A DNA stretch of 64,000 nt. It comes from Carboxylicivirga linearis (lineage in GTDB: Bacteria > Bacteroidota > Bacteroidia > Bacteroidales > Marinilabiliaceae). Of the stretch, positions 8,182-17,340 are shown in pieces. The stretch spans positions 1 to 64,000 of the forward strand of contig NZ_JAGUCO010000028.1 of assembly GCF_018271995.1 (NCBI RefSeq), written 5' to 3'. The notes under the pieces were generated by a model. It was not told the origin of the DNA, did not search any database, and saw nothing but the letters and a program-made list of their open reading frames with translations. A program made the translations under genes and the position numbers. Numbering within the stretch: position 1 is the first letter of the stretch; each line of letters starts with the position of its first letter.

Positions 8182-8904
8182 ATGGATTATTGTAAGAATT
8201 GTGAAGTAGAATTGGATGAAGATATGATATGCTGCCCTTTATGTGGACTTAGTGCTGGAGCAGAACCTATTTCTGTTGATATTCCCAAAGAGAAACATCA
8301 CGATTTCAGGGATAAAACATTAAATGAAATTGAAAAACTCAGCTTTACTCAAAAACGAAAGCTTATCTGGAAGATATCCGGAATTATTCTGATGTCTGGT
8401 ATTATAATCACACTTATAATAAACTTCATAATAAGTCACAATATTAATTGGGCTAAGTATAATTTAATTGCCTCATTAGTAGCTTTTTCTAACATTAGTT
8501 TCGTTGTGTTTTTTCGAAAAAAACCTTTCGTCTTGCTCATTAGTAGTTTGATCTCCTTAACGATTTTGTTTTTGATGATAGATTATTTTAATGGAGAAAG
8601 TTACTGGGGGATACAACTCGGAATTCCTATTGTGACGTCCTTTTATATTTTATCACTTATTGTTTTAGTATTGATTCGTGTATCGAATCAGATTGGATTC
8701 AATATACTAGCTGTCATTTTTTTGGCCATAGCCATATTATTACTTAGCATTGAAATTTTTATATCTCTGTATTCTCATCAAATCATTAGACTTAACTGGA
8801 GTATTATTGCCGGGGTATCATTATTGCCCATTGCCGGTTTATTGTTTTTTGTGCATTATAAACTTAAAAAGGGAATAGAGTTAAAACGTTTTTTTCATAT
8901 TTAA
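8182..8904 (+). CDS. DUF6320-like membrane protein with N-terminal zinc ribbon
   Basis: A 240-residue protein. The first 22 residues form a zinc-ribbon knuckle pair (C4-x2-C7 and C18-x2-C21). Six or so hydrophobic segments follow from about residue 65 to 230, giving an integral inner-membrane protein with the ribbon in the cytoplasm. Basic residues end the protein. The layout fits DUF6320, which I associate with acyltransferases like the gene directly upstream. A joint role in acylating a lipid or cell-envelope component is plausible but inferred. Its stop overlaps the convergent CPBP-like gene by 4 bp. Confidence 0.6.
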   Translation: MDYCKNCEVELDEDMICCPLCGLSAGAEPISVDIPKEKHHDFRDKTLNEIEKLSFTQKRKLIWKISGIILMSGIIITLIINFIISHNINWAKYNLIASLVAFSNISFVVFFRKKPFVLLISSLISLTILFLMIDYFNGESYWGIQLGIPIVTSFYILSLIVLVLIRVSNQIGFNILAVIFLAIAILLLSIEIFISLYSHQIIRLNWSIIAGVSLLPIAGLLFFVHYKLKKGIELKRFFHI

Positions 8905-9524
8905 ATACCAATAAATATCTCTGACCAAAGATTACGATCCATTACATAATAAAGTAAAAAAGTCGCCATCCAACCGTGAGTGATCCCAATTGCCCAAAGG
9001 TTACGCCATTTAAGAAAAACTGAAGCCAAAATCAACTCTAGGAAAAAGGTGTATAGCATCAAAAAAGTATTTGGATAATGAATGATACCAAACAAGATTG
9101 AGACTATAAAAACCAAAAGAATAGCGCTGACTTTACCTTTGAAAAATGCAATTAAATTCATCAATATAATGTCAAGCATGATAAATTGTTGTATGACTCC
9201 CCAAAATGGATATAAAAGTAAAACCAATAGAATATGCCAGGATACATTGAGCGTATTATTGGTGTATGCATAAAACACACAAGCCGAACCATTAAGTAGA
9301 ATGATAGGTAATAATATTAGTAAAGACTGTTTAAAATCTTGCAGTTTAAATATTTCGAACTCTTTATTCGTTCTTTTACGAAACAATATATATCCAATCC
9401 AAAAAAAAGAAATTCCGACTATATATATAGTTCTAACATTCAGCCAATCTATCAGCAGATATTTTAAAATAGCAGTTAATAACAATACGATTAGTACAAA
9501 ATTCTTTTGTGTCCAATTTTTCAA
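8901..9524 (-). CDS. CPBP-like membrane protein lacking the Glu-Glu motif
   Basis: 207 residues with about six hydrophobic helices. The C-terminal half follows the CPBP (Abi/Rce1) intramembrane protease plan: PFWGVIQQF (106-114), FGIIH (145-149) and ITHGW (181-185). Motif 1 of active family members has a Glu-Glu pair; here it is Gln112-Gln113. The His of motifs 2 and 3 are present. This may therefore be a non-proteolytic relative or a variant. It overlaps the DUF6320 stop by 4 bp and follows a small hypothetical gene. Confidence 0.65.
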   Translation of the reverse strand: MKNWTQKNFVLIVLLLTAILKYLLIDWLNVRTIYIVGISFFWIGYILFRKRTNKEFEIFKLQDFKQSLLILLPIILLNGSACVFYAYTNNTLNVSWHILLVLLLYPFWGVIQQFIMLDIILMNLIAFFKGKVSAILLVFIVSILFGIIHYPNTFLMLYTFFLELILASVFLKWRNLWAIGITHGWMATFLLYYVMDRNLWSEIFIGI

Positions 9525-9545
9525 ATTAACTTACTTTTCTAATCA

Positions 9546-9842
9546 TTATAACTTATCGTTTTTCCCATAAAAATCTGCCTTATTAGGTCCTTTTTCCATT
9601 GTTAGAAAATCCCAAACCTCATTTAATATTTGTCTTTCTTCTATTTTAGAGAGCTTACTTCCTTCAATGTATTGTACTTCAGCTACATTCTGAAAAAATT
9701 TATCAAAATCGGTATAATAGCCTTCAACACGCAAAAAACGAACAAAAACTCTTGGAAAGCTTAACTTAATTACGAACTCGTATTCAGGGAAAAATAATTT
9801 ATTCGATCCTAAATAGTAATTCTTGTATTTATCTGGTATCAT
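9546..9842 (-). CDS. Hypothetical protein, 98 aa
   Basis: I do not recognise this protein. It has alternating hydrophobic and aromatic residues in the first 50 positions (FVIKLSFPRVFVRFLRVEGYY), suggesting a small beta-rich fold, then a charged helix (KIEERQILNEVWDFL) and a polar tail. No signal peptide or membrane segment. It lies 68 bp downstream of the histidine kinase stop and 21 bp upstream of the CPBP-like gene, all on the minus strand, so the three may share a transcript. Confidence 0.5.
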   Translation of the reverse strand: MIPDKYKNYYLGSNKLFFPEYEFVIKLSFPRVFVRFLRVEGYYTDFDKFFQNVAEVQYIEGSKLSKIEERQILNEVWDFLTMEKGPNKADFYGKNDKL

Positions 9843-9910
9843 AAGTATAATTTTTAGTTAAAACAGAACGAAAAGCATTTGGTTGGTTTATAGAGAAATA
9901 TCCAATACTA

Positions 9911-10738
9911 TCAGTATGTTTTTGAATTGGGTATCGTAAATTTAAATTCACTACCCTTGCCAATAATACTTTCAACCCAGATTTGTCCACCTTCAATCTC
10001 AACCAATTCTTTACAAAGCAGTAATCCAAATCCTGTACCGTATTCCTGATCGGTGCCTTGTATTGAATCTATTCCTTCTGATTTAAAAATATTCTGAAGC
10101 GTTTCTACAGATAATCCAACTCCATTATCTTTTACTGTTATCTCAATAAACTCATTTTTTAATTGGGCAGAAACTTCAATACTGCCTTTTTTATTAGAAA
10201 ACTTAATGGCATTATTGAGCAGATTCCTAAAAATAGTACCAACCATATTGACATCAACATAGGCATAAATATTCTCCGGTATACAATTGTTAACATTAAT
10301 GTTTTTTTGCTGAGCTGTTAAATTTGTAGTTAATATTGCTTCGGATAATAAATTTGAAACATTAACTTCTTCCGGATTAAAGGATAACTTTTTATTATGT
10401 ACACTCAGCCATTCTGAGAGATTTACAAGCAAATCAAACGAAATATTTGTTGTACTATACAGAATATTTAGAAAATTCTCAATTTCTTTTGGTTCATAAC
10501 CATGAAAATTATTCAGCAATAATTCCAATATTCCAAGAATACTGTTAAAGGGATTTCGTAATTCATGTGCGATAATCCTGTAAAATTTATCTTTTGTACT
10601 TATCAGATCTATTAATTCTCTTGTTCGCTGCTCTACTATTTTTTCAATATCTTCTTGTTGTTTTTTAATAATATGTTTTAGTTCAGCATTGTTCTGTTCT
10701 AAAATTTGAATATACTTTTCATTGGATACAGTTTTCAT
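9911..10738 (-). CDS. Soluble sensor-less histidine kinase
   Basis: 275 residues. An N-terminal coiled coil (about 7-45) leads into HisKA with the phosphoacceptor in IIAHELRNPF (H58). A HATPase_c domain follows with the N box (NLLNNAIKFS), G1 (VKDNGVGLS) and G2 (YGTGFGLLLCKELV). No transmembrane or PAS domain is present, so it would act in the cytoplasm, perhaps through the coiled coil or a partner. No response regulator is adjacent. The start follows a short A+T-rich leader. Confidence 0.85.
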   Translation of the reverse strand: MKTVSNEKYIQILEQNNAELKHIIKKQQEDIEKIVEQRTRELIDLISTKDKFYRIIAHELRNPFNSILGILELLLNNFHGYEPKEIENFLNILYSTTNISFDLLVNLSEWLSVHNKKLSFNPEEVNVSNLLSEAILTTNLTAQQKNINVNNCIPENIYAYVDVNMVGTIFRNLLNNAIKFSNKKGSIEVSAQLKNEFIEITVKDNGVGLSVETLQNIFKSEGIDSIQGTDQEYGTGFGLLLCKELVEIEGGQIWVESIIGKGSEFKFTIPNSKTY

Positions 10739-11061
10739 TCTATCTTTTTAATATTCCATTTCTTGAATAGATAAAGAGTATAAGTTACGGTAATTCTATT
10801 TTGATTACAACTAAAACGGATAACTTTGAAAGATTTAACGTAAAGACCATCAGTTTTCAATATCACTCTTACTTAGTAGTTTCACTCAATGAAATCTTAA
10901 GTTTAGAAATGTCGTATTCTTATATATTTAGGATGTTTTAATTAATCATACAAAATATTTTGACAAGAATATTTTTTTAGGTTCGGTTCCTTTTTGCTAT
11001 TTTTGGAGGGAAATGAGTTCATTAAAACGCATTTGAAACGGGCATTTTTTACCCAATTTTG

Positions 11062-11296
11062 GTGGACTTACAGTGGACTTTAAAAGTTGAATTCGTAAAA
11101 CATTGATAATTGGGCACTTAAAACATATTTTCAGTTCCCTCTCTCTCCGCTGAAAGCGAAAGCAATTTAAAGCAAAACCCTGTAAGTCAACACTTACAGG
11201 GTTTTTTAATGCGCAAATGTGTGCACAAAAAAGCAGAAAAAAGCATATTTCGCGGTGGACTTCAGGTGGACTTATATTTCACGATTTTAGTCCACC
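11062..11296. other. Possible attachment-site scar: paired GTGGACTT sites around a tRNA-end-like core
   Basis: GTGGACTT occurs at 11062-11069 and 11073-11080, then again at 11255-11262 and 11266-11273. Each pair is offset by exactly 11 bp, one helical turn, and an inverted AGTCCACC follows at 11289-11296. Between the pairs, near 11131-11150, is TTCCCTCTCTCTCCGC, which resembles the 3' end of a serine tRNA, though no tRNA body precedes it. The arrangement is like integrase arm sites around a core, but no integrase gene is present in the window. Confidence 0.4.
11174..11207. terminator. Strong bidirectional hairpin terminator
   Basis: A perfect 14-bp stem, AAAACCCTGTAAGT (11174-11187) with its complement at 11192-11205, closes on the loop CAAC and ends in a T run to 11207. 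The A run on the left gives a U tract for the opposite strand as well. No gene lies directly upstream on either side, consistent with a terminator left from removed or foreign DNA. Confidence 0.8.
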
Positions 11297-11502
11297 TCGA
11301 AAAAATCTAAAATGCGCTATAATGCTTGCTATGTCATAGTTTTTTGATTCTTTCTTGATAAACTCATAGGTATAATTTTACATCAAAATTTGGATCAGGA
11401 ACAAATGCTGGGTCTATGCATAGTTTTTTTTTTAAAACGACACAAGAAAAAAACCTACCATCAACCAAACCTCTAAATTATTTTCTAACTTACTAAAAAC
11501 AA

Positions 11503-11536
11503 AAAGCCCCAATCTTCAATAGAAAATCGGGGCTTT
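11503..11536 (-). terminator. Terminator of the minus-strand PUL arm
   Basis: AAAGCCCC (11503-11510) and GGGGCTTT (11529-11536) form an 8-bp stem 19 bp downstream of the GH20 stop. On the minus strand the stem is followed by a T-rich tract, giving a Rho-independent terminator for the SusC-to-GH20 arm. Confidence 0.85.
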
Positions 11537-11554
11537 ACTGTGGTTTAATTTATA

Positions 11555-13072
11555 TTAATACTCACAATCGGTCGCAATATATACCCGGTTATAATTTAAT
11601 TTCCAGCTATCGTATACCTTGAAGATGTATGGTAGCTTTCGGTTCATATTTTCCCAATCTCTTAAATCCTGATTAGTCCACGCAACTTCTGATAATAATG
11701 CAAAACGAGGGAAAATTCTCATTTCAGCGGTTTCATTACTAGTTACATATTCAGTCCAAAGGTTTCCTTGAACACCAATCACTTTATCGTGATATTTAGG
11801 ATCTAAATCGGCAGGAATAGGATCGTAATTATACGTTTTGTGCAAAGGCGTAGCATATGGAAATGCCAACGGCTCAAAATGCTCTTTATCATATGATACA
11901 TAGAAATCGAAATACATACGGTGATTCAATGTTGAAACCACTTCATTTCCTCTTTCTGCAGCAACTTTGGTCATGTTTTCTTTGGTCCAGAAGCGCCAGT
12001 GATAAACAGTAGCAGTCTTGCTCATATCGCCATCTAAAATCTCATCCCAACCGGCAATTTGCTTTCCTTTGGCATTTACCGTTTTTTCAATCTCTTTCAA
12101 AAACCATGATTGAAGCTCTTCTTCGTTTTTCAACCCAAGATCTTTAATCATCTTTTGGCATGATGCACTTTTCTCCCATTGCTCTTTAGGACACTCATCA
12201 CCTCCAATATGAATTAGATGGTAAGGGAACAAATCACAAACTTCGCTGATTACGTCTTTAGCAAACTGTAATGTTTTAGGATTACTTACATCCAACACAT
12301 CGTGAGACACTCCCCAATACTGTCGTACCTCGTATGACCTCTTAGGACCTAATTCGGGATAAGCATGCAAAGCTGCCATCATATGACCCGGCATATCAAT
12401 TTCAGGAATTACATCAATACCCAACTTAGCAGCATATTCAATTACTTCTTTGATTTGCTCCTGCGTATAATAATATCCTTTTCCGTACTCAACACCATCG
12501 GTAGGACAATCCATAATATCTGGCTTCCAACCCACTTGTGTTCCTTTTCTTATAGAACCTTTTTCGGTCAACAATGGATATTTCTTAATTTCAATTCTCC
12601 ATCCCTGATCATCAGATAAATGCCAGTGGAATTTATTTAATTTATGAAAAGCCATGCGATCCAAGGTCTTTTTCACAAACTCCATTCCCTGGAAGTGACG
12701 AGCCTCATCCAACATAAATCCACGATGCTTAAAACGTGGCTTATCGTCAATTTTAACCAAAGGCATGTAATTGGTTACTCCATCATTATCCTGCAATTGA
12801 GATAATGTTGCTTCTGCATACATCTTAGCCACATCGGTAGCATAAGTAATGGTAACTCCTTTTTTAGTTACTTCCAGCTTATATTCTTCTTCTCCCAGAT
12901 TTTTATCTTGCTCGTAGCTTACTTTTGGAGTTTCATCGTAAGTATAGCGACCAGCAACAACTTCCATGTTGTTTGGCTCCGGAATAACATGTGTTTGATA
13001 TACAATGTCGTTGTTTTGACAGCAACTAGCCAAAGCAACCGTTATTAGGGCAAATAGAAAAAACTTCTTCAT
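11555..13072 (-). CDS. GH20 beta-N-acetylhexosaminidase lipoprotein
   Basis: 505 residues. Lipobox LASC puts Cys17 as the lipidated residue. A short GH20b-like beta domain (about 30-105) precedes the catalytic barrel, whose HIGGDE motif supplies the Asp292-Glu293 pair of substrate-assisted catalysis; KLNKFHWHLSDDQGWR and IPEIDMPGH are further family hallmarks. The enzyme removes terminal GlcNAc or GalNAc; here the likely role is trimming GlcNAc from N-glycan antennae or the released chitobiose. Last gene of the minus-strand PUL arm, 54 bp after the GH29 stop and followed by a clear terminator. Confidence 0.93.
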   Translation of the reverse strand: MKKFFLFALITVALASCCQNNDIVYQTHVIPEPNNMEVVAGRYTYDETPKVSYEQDKNLGEEEYKLEVTKKGVTITYATDVAKMYAEATLSQLQDNDGVTNYMPLVKIDDKPRFKHRGFMLDEARHFQGMEFVKKTLDRMAFHKLNKFHWHLSDDQGWRIEIKKYPLLTEKGSIRKGTQVGWKPDIMDCPTDGVEYGKGYYYTQEQIKEVIEYAAKLGIDVIPEIDMPGHMMAALHAYPELGPKRSYEVRQYWGVSHDVLDVSNPKTLQFAKDVISEVCDLFPYHLIHIGGDECPKEQWEKSASCQKMIKDLGLKNEEELQSWFLKEIEKTVNAKGKQIAGWDEILDGDMSKTATVYHWRFWTKENMTKVAAERGNEVVSTLNHRMYFDFYVSYDKEHFEPLAFPYATPLHKTYNYDPIPADLDPKYHDKVIGVQGNLWTEYVTSNETAEMRIFPRFALLSEVAWTNQDLRDWENMNRKLPYIFKVYDSWKLNYNRVYIATDCEY

Positions 13073-13126
13073 ATTACTTAATTAAAAAAGTTGCCCCCAA
13101 TCAAGAGAACAACTTTCATTTAGTTA

Positions 13127-14575
13127 TTATAAATTCCTGTTATCAGCATCGATGGCAGCTTGTGACTTACCAAACGATTTACCAGCCATCTTTTCAACTT
13201 TCGAAATCTCAAAAGCAACTGCATATTGAGCAGTTCCTTTTTTCTTAGGCATATCTACCAAAGTAGAATTACCTTGTTGTGAGAAAGTCACCTGCTTTCC
13301 GGTTGCCACATCTGTTATTACAGCATCTTTAGCCACTAAACATCCCGACAACATTGCTTTTTCTGGTTGTTCGCCTTCTTCCAACATCACAATAGCATAT
13401 ACTTTCTTGCCATCTTTCGATTGGGTATATCGCACATTGGCTTCGGCATATGGTTCAACAGCTCTAGTGCTGTAGATGGCTTTACCATTAAGCTTCAACC
13501 AGGCTCCCATATCTTCAACTACTTCAACTTCTGCTTTGTTAAACCAACCTTCAGGTGAAGCACCCAGGTTCAACAACAGGTTTCCTCCTTTTGAAACAAT
13601 ATCAATCAACTTATGAGTTAAATCACGAGCTTCTTTCACGTTGGTTTCAACACTTTCTTCGAAACGATACGAGAAACAGCAATTAACAGTCATACAAGTC
13701 TCCCAAGGTATAGCTTCTGCCTCAGCAGGAATGTGTTGTTCTGGCGTGCGATAGTTTTCCCAGCGTCCGCCAACCCAACGATCAACCACCATAATACCCG
13801 GTTGCTTTTCACGACACATGGCTCCTACTCTGTCCATTCCCATATCTTGTCCTCTGTTGGCTTTATCAGCCCACGCACCGTCTAACCAAAGAATATCAAC
13901 ATCACCATAATTCGTCATCAACTCTTCCACTTGGTTATAGAAGAAATCTGTGTATTTCTTCCACCAGTCGGGATGACGCTCAATCTTATAGTTTACATTG
14001 CGACCAGGACTTTCAAATGATGGTGACCAATAATAAGGACTATGCCAGTCAGGTTTTGAAATATAAGCACCAATCATCATGTCTTTCTTGCGCATGGCAT
14101 CAAACAACGATCCTGTGATATCAGCATATTTAGCATGTGCATATGGATACTCTGGATTGGTGATTTTATAATCCGTTTGTTTGGTGTCCCACATCGTGAA
14201 ACCATCGTGATGCTTAGTTGTGAAAACAAAATACTTTGCTCCCATATCCGATGCCAGGTTTGCCCATTTGGCAGGATCAAACTTGGTTGGATTAAATTGC
14301 TTTGGTAAATCGAAATAATGCTCTCTAAATTCCTTCAAATTCTCGTGTGGAGTTAACCACTCAACGTCTTCTGACACTACCGGCCACGATTCGCATAAGC
14401 CTTCAACAGAGTAAGCTCCCCAGTGTACAAAAAACCCTAATTTAAGGTCTTGCCACTCGTCAAGCTTCTCCAATACCTGTGCATCTTCTTCTACTACATA
14501 CTCTTTACCTGCCCACTGAGCAAAAGAGGGTGATACAGCTAAAGTCAATGCTATTGATAAAAATATTTTTCTCAT
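13127..14575 (-). CDS. GH29 alpha-L-fucosidase, secreted
   Basis: 482 residues with a type I signal peptide ending SFAQ. The GH29 barrel shows KLGFFVHWGAYSV (45-57), FTTKHHDGF (118-126) and the nucleophile in ILWLDGAW (Asp232). LLLNLGASPEGWF is the family's C-terminal barrel block, followed by a small beta domain. It releases alpha-linked L-fucose; in this locus probably core or antennary fucose of N-glycans. The signal peptide lacks a lipobox, suggesting a periplasmic enzyme, in contrast with the lipoprotein GH29 at 17341-19569. Confidence 0.92.
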   Translation of the reverse strand: MRKIFLSIALTLAVSPSFAQWAGKEYVVEEDAQVLEKLDEWQDLKLGFFVHWGAYSVEGLCESWPVVSEDVEWLTPHENLKEFREHYFDLPKQFNPTKFDPAKWANLASDMGAKYFVFTTKHHDGFTMWDTKQTDYKITNPEYPYAHAKYADITGSLFDAMRKKDMMIGAYISKPDWHSPYYWSPSFESPGRNVNYKIERHPDWWKKYTDFFYNQVEELMTNYGDVDILWLDGAWADKANRGQDMGMDRVGAMCREKQPGIMVVDRWVGGRWENYRTPEQHIPAEAEAIPWETCMTVNCCFSYRFEESVETNVKEARDLTHKLIDIVSKGGNLLLNLGASPEGWFNKAEVEVVEDMGAWLKLNGKAIYSTRAVEPYAEANVRYTQSKDGKKVYAIVMLEEGEQPEKAMLSGCLVAKDAVITDVATGKQVTFSQQGNSTLVDMPKKKGTAQYAVAFEISKVEKMAGKSFGKSQAAIDADNRNL

Positions 14576-14591
14576 ACCTTTTCTTTTAGTG

Positions 14592-14659
14592 AACCACAGA
14601 TTATATAGATTACAATTTATCTATTAAAAAATCTGTTTCAATCCATTTAATCTGTGGTT
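14592..14659. repeat. Palindromic CCACAGATTA-type element between GH3 and GH29
   Basis: AACCACAGATTA (14592-14603) pairs perfectly with TAATCTGTGGTT (14648-14659); the 44-nt loop contains an inner ATAGAT/ATCTAT stem. It fills almost the whole 99-bp space between the two genes. The CCACAGATTA theme is familiar from dispersed palindromic repeats in many bacteria. It may act as an mRNA-processing or stability hairpin inside the operon transcript. Confidence 0.6.
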
Positions 14660-14674
14660 TAAATATAAAAGTTC

Positions 14675-17323
14675 TTAGTTTTCCAATTGATAACTGTTCT
14701 GCAAAGTAAATTCTTCTCGCAATGAGAGATCATTTGAATTTGATCCTGTCATTACTCGGAATTCTCCTGCTTCAACGGCCCATTTCTTATCAGCATTCCA
14801 CAATCGCAAATCTTGTTTACCTAAGGTAAAGGTGAAAGTCTTGGTTTCCCCAGCTTTAACCATTTGCTTATCAAAAGCCTTCAATGATTTGATTGGATTT
14901 GTTACCGATGATTTTAAATCGCGAACGTAAATCTGAACCACTTCTTTACCATCTACTTTTGAAGTATTGGTAACATCAACACTTACATTCACTTTAAAGT
15001 CACCTGTAGACTCATCAACAGCTACTTTCAGGTTATTATATTCAAATGATGAATAAGATAATCCGTATCCGAAAGGATATAAAGGTTGATCATCTTCATC
15101 AACATAACGATAGATGGTTGTTGGCTTTTGATTATAGTAAATTGGCAACTGACCTACCGACTTGGCAACCGATACAGGCATACGTCCTGATGGATTTGTC
15201 TTACCAAATAATACATTGGCAATGGCATTTCCACCTTGCTCACCGGCAAACCACGCCTCAACCAATGCATTTGCATTTTCCGAAACCCAGTTGGTAGACA
15301 ATGGACGTCCATTTTGCAATACAACAATATATGGTTTACCTAATTTATGAACTTCCTTAATCAACTCTTCCTGATCGGATGATAATCCTAATGTAGCTAC
15401 ATCGCGGTTCTCATTAACAGTCTTAGTGTTTTCTCCCACAGTGATGATAGCTAAATCAGACTGACGAGCCAATCTAACAGCACGAGCAATTCCTTCATCT
15501 TTCTTCGACCAACGCAACGATGCGGTTGCATGCCATTGATTATCGAAAAATTCGTAACGAACGTTGTATTTTACACCTTTCTTGAAGTCATATTTTGCTT
15601 TGGTAATAGGCGTTGTTCCTTTCCAGGCATCAACCACCAACTCATCGTTAATGTACAAACGCGAACCATCGTCAGAGCTGGTTCCAACCCATCCGTTTAC
15701 ATCTACATCGGTTTTGATATATCCTTCCCAACGTGCAGAAAAGAAATCATCTTCGATACCAGGATATGGATTCCAAGGCCATTCGAAATCTACTTCCTCA
15801 TCAACACGAGTAAGAGCCGGTTCACCTTTTAATTCCATATTGTTAAAGAAAGAGGCCTTCAGACCTTTTTTGCCGTTTCCGTGGAACAGATATTTACTAT
15901 CAATCACCGTTCCGCGACCAACAATAGTAGCTCCTTGCTCATATACAAATTGTGTTTTTGGAGAAGCTGCATTCAGTCCATCCATCAACGATACACCTTC
16001 AGCTCCGGATGCTGTGTAACCACCTAATTCAGCATAATTAGCCAAAGGACCTAACACCGCAATTTGCTTGTATTTATTTGGAGTCAATGGAAGTGTACCA
16101 TCATTTTCTAACAACACAATACCTTCTTCGGCAATATTTAGTGCAGTTTGAATATGATCATCGCAGTGGTAATATTCATCAATTCTTTCTTGTGTGATAA
16201 AAGGCTCTTCAAACAATCCTAAACTGAACTTAGTATAAAGAATTCCTTTTACAGCACGATCAATGTATTTCTCTTCCAGCTTACCTGTTTGAACCAAATC
16301 AATTAATGTAGCCTGATAGGTACTATCAGTAAAATCGTAGAACTGCATATCCATACCTGCTTGTGTAGCTTTACGAATCGCATCCTGCGGAGTCTCTGCA
16401 AAATGATGCACATTCCACAAGAAACGCATAGCGCCAAGGTCAGATACTGTATATCCTTTAAAACCCCACTCGTTACGTAACACATCAGTTAACAACCACT
16501 CGTTTCCGGTACATGGTATCCCATCTAACTCAGAGTAGGCCGACATTACATTTAAAGCACCGGCTTCTTTGATGGCACGCTCAAAGGTTGGTAAAAAATC
16601 CATACGGGCAGTGCGCTCGCCTAACAAAACTGGCGAAGCATTCGATCCAGAAATAGGAGCCGAGTGAACCGCATAATGCTTAGGACCAGCAATCATAGAA
16701 AAAGGCGATTTTGGCTCCAATCCGCCCATACCTTGTATCATCTGTACTCCCATTTCGGAAGTCAGGTATGTATCTTCTGAAAATAATTCAGCAACCCTTC
16801 CCCAACGAGGTTCGCGGGCAATACCCAAGGTAGGACCTAAAGCAACATGAGCACCGTTTATACGGGCTTCTGTTCCGATTACCTTACCTACTTTATTCAT
16901 CAATTCTTTATTCCACGAAGCACCCATGGCAATTGGCATAGGAAAAACGGTTGCTCCTTCTGTCAAATAACCATGAAGCATTTCCTCCATCAGCATCACC
17001 GGAATACCCAAACGTGAGTTTTCCATTGTGATACGTTGAACCGTATTATATTCGTCAGCTGTTTTAGGATAGAAATCGTGGATAGATCCTAAACCTAAAT
17101 CGCCAACTTGTTCAGCCACTTTATCTTCGTTAATTTCTCCTTCTACTTTCAGGTAATCTCCTCGGGTCATGTTCATCTGACGCACCTTTTCCTGAAGAGT
17201 CATCTCCTTTAACAGAAGTTCAACTCTTGTTTCTTCGGGCAACGATGCATCTTTCCACCCCTCTTTACTTCCGCAAGCCGAAACCACCAGGGCAACTAAA
17301 AATACTTGTGCTATTCTTTTCAT
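14675..17323 (-). CDS. GH3 beta-glycosidase with PA14 insert, lipoprotein
   Basis: 882 residues with lipobox VSAC (Cys17). The GH3 N-terminal barrel contains LGPTLGIAREPRWGR and the nucleophile in YTVSDLGAM (Asp295). A PA14 domain is inserted in the second domain at about 490-630 (ARWEGYIKTDV, SSDDGSRLYIND). GH3 C resumes (LGLSSDQEELI, VEAWFAGEQGG with a candidate acid/base Glu), then a fibronectin-III-like end. This architecture is usual for beta-glucosidases and beta-xylosidases; some GH3 enzymes take GlcNAc. Its target in an N-glycan locus is uncertain: beta-linked GlcNAc, xylose of plant N-glycans or glucose are options. Confidence 0.92.
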   Translation of the reverse strand: MKRIAQVFLVALVVSACGSKEGWKDASLPEETRVELLLKEMTLQEKVRQMNMTRGDYLKVEGEINEDKVAEQVGDLGLGSIHDFYPKTADEYNTVQRITMENSRLGIPVMLMEEMLHGYLTEGATVFPMPIAMGASWNKELMNKVGKVIGTEARINGAHVALGPTLGIAREPRWGRVAELFSEDTYLTSEMGVQMIQGMGGLEPKSPFSMIAGPKHYAVHSAPISGSNASPVLLGERTARMDFLPTFERAIKEAGALNVMSAYSELDGIPCTGNEWLLTDVLRNEWGFKGYTVSDLGAMRFLWNVHHFAETPQDAIRKATQAGMDMQFYDFTDSTYQATLIDLVQTGKLEEKYIDRAVKGILYTKFSLGLFEEPFITQERIDEYYHCDDHIQTALNIAEEGIVLLENDGTLPLTPNKYKQIAVLGPLANYAELGGYTASGAEGVSLMDGLNAASPKTQFVYEQGATIVGRGTVIDSKYLFHGNGKKGLKASFFNNMELKGEPALTRVDEEVDFEWPWNPYPGIEDDFFSARWEGYIKTDVDVNGWVGTSSDDGSRLYINDELVVDAWKGTTPITKAKYDFKKGVKYNVRYEFFDNQWHATASLRWSKKDEGIARAVRLARQSDLAIITVGENTKTVNENRDVATLGLSSDQEELIKEVHKLGKPYIVVLQNGRPLSTNWVSENANALVEAWFAGEQGGNAIANVLFGKTNPSGRMPVSVAKSVGQLPIYYNQKPTTIYRYVDEDDQPLYPFGYGLSYSSFEYNNLKVAVDESTGDFKVNVSVDVTNTSKVDGKEVVQIYVRDLKSSVTNPIKSLKAFDKQMVKAGETKTFTFTLGKQDLRLWNADKKWAVEAGEFRVMTGSNSNDLSLREEFTLQNSYQLEN

Positions 17324-17340
17324 ATGACGTGTTAATTGTT

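Larger units (their letters stand above)
10739..11554. other. Long gene-free spacer with possible integration scar
   Basis: No intact gene is seen. It contains paired GTGGACTT sites, a tRNA-3'-end-like core, a strong hairpin terminator and, at the right, the GH20 terminator (separate entries). On the minus strand around 11,380-11,430 a short reading frame gives CIDPAFVPDPNFDVKLYL before a stop. It looks protein-like but is too short to assign and may be a gene fragment. Confidence 0.45.

Noticed and set aside
11131-11150. A complete serine tRNA gene
   Set aside because: Only a 3'-end-like stretch is visible; the preceding 70 bases cannot form D, anticodon and T arms.
15564-16019. 151-codon open frame on the plus strand
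   Set aside because: It is antisense to the GH3 gene across its PA14 region; composition is a mirror of that protein and no domain or start context supports it.
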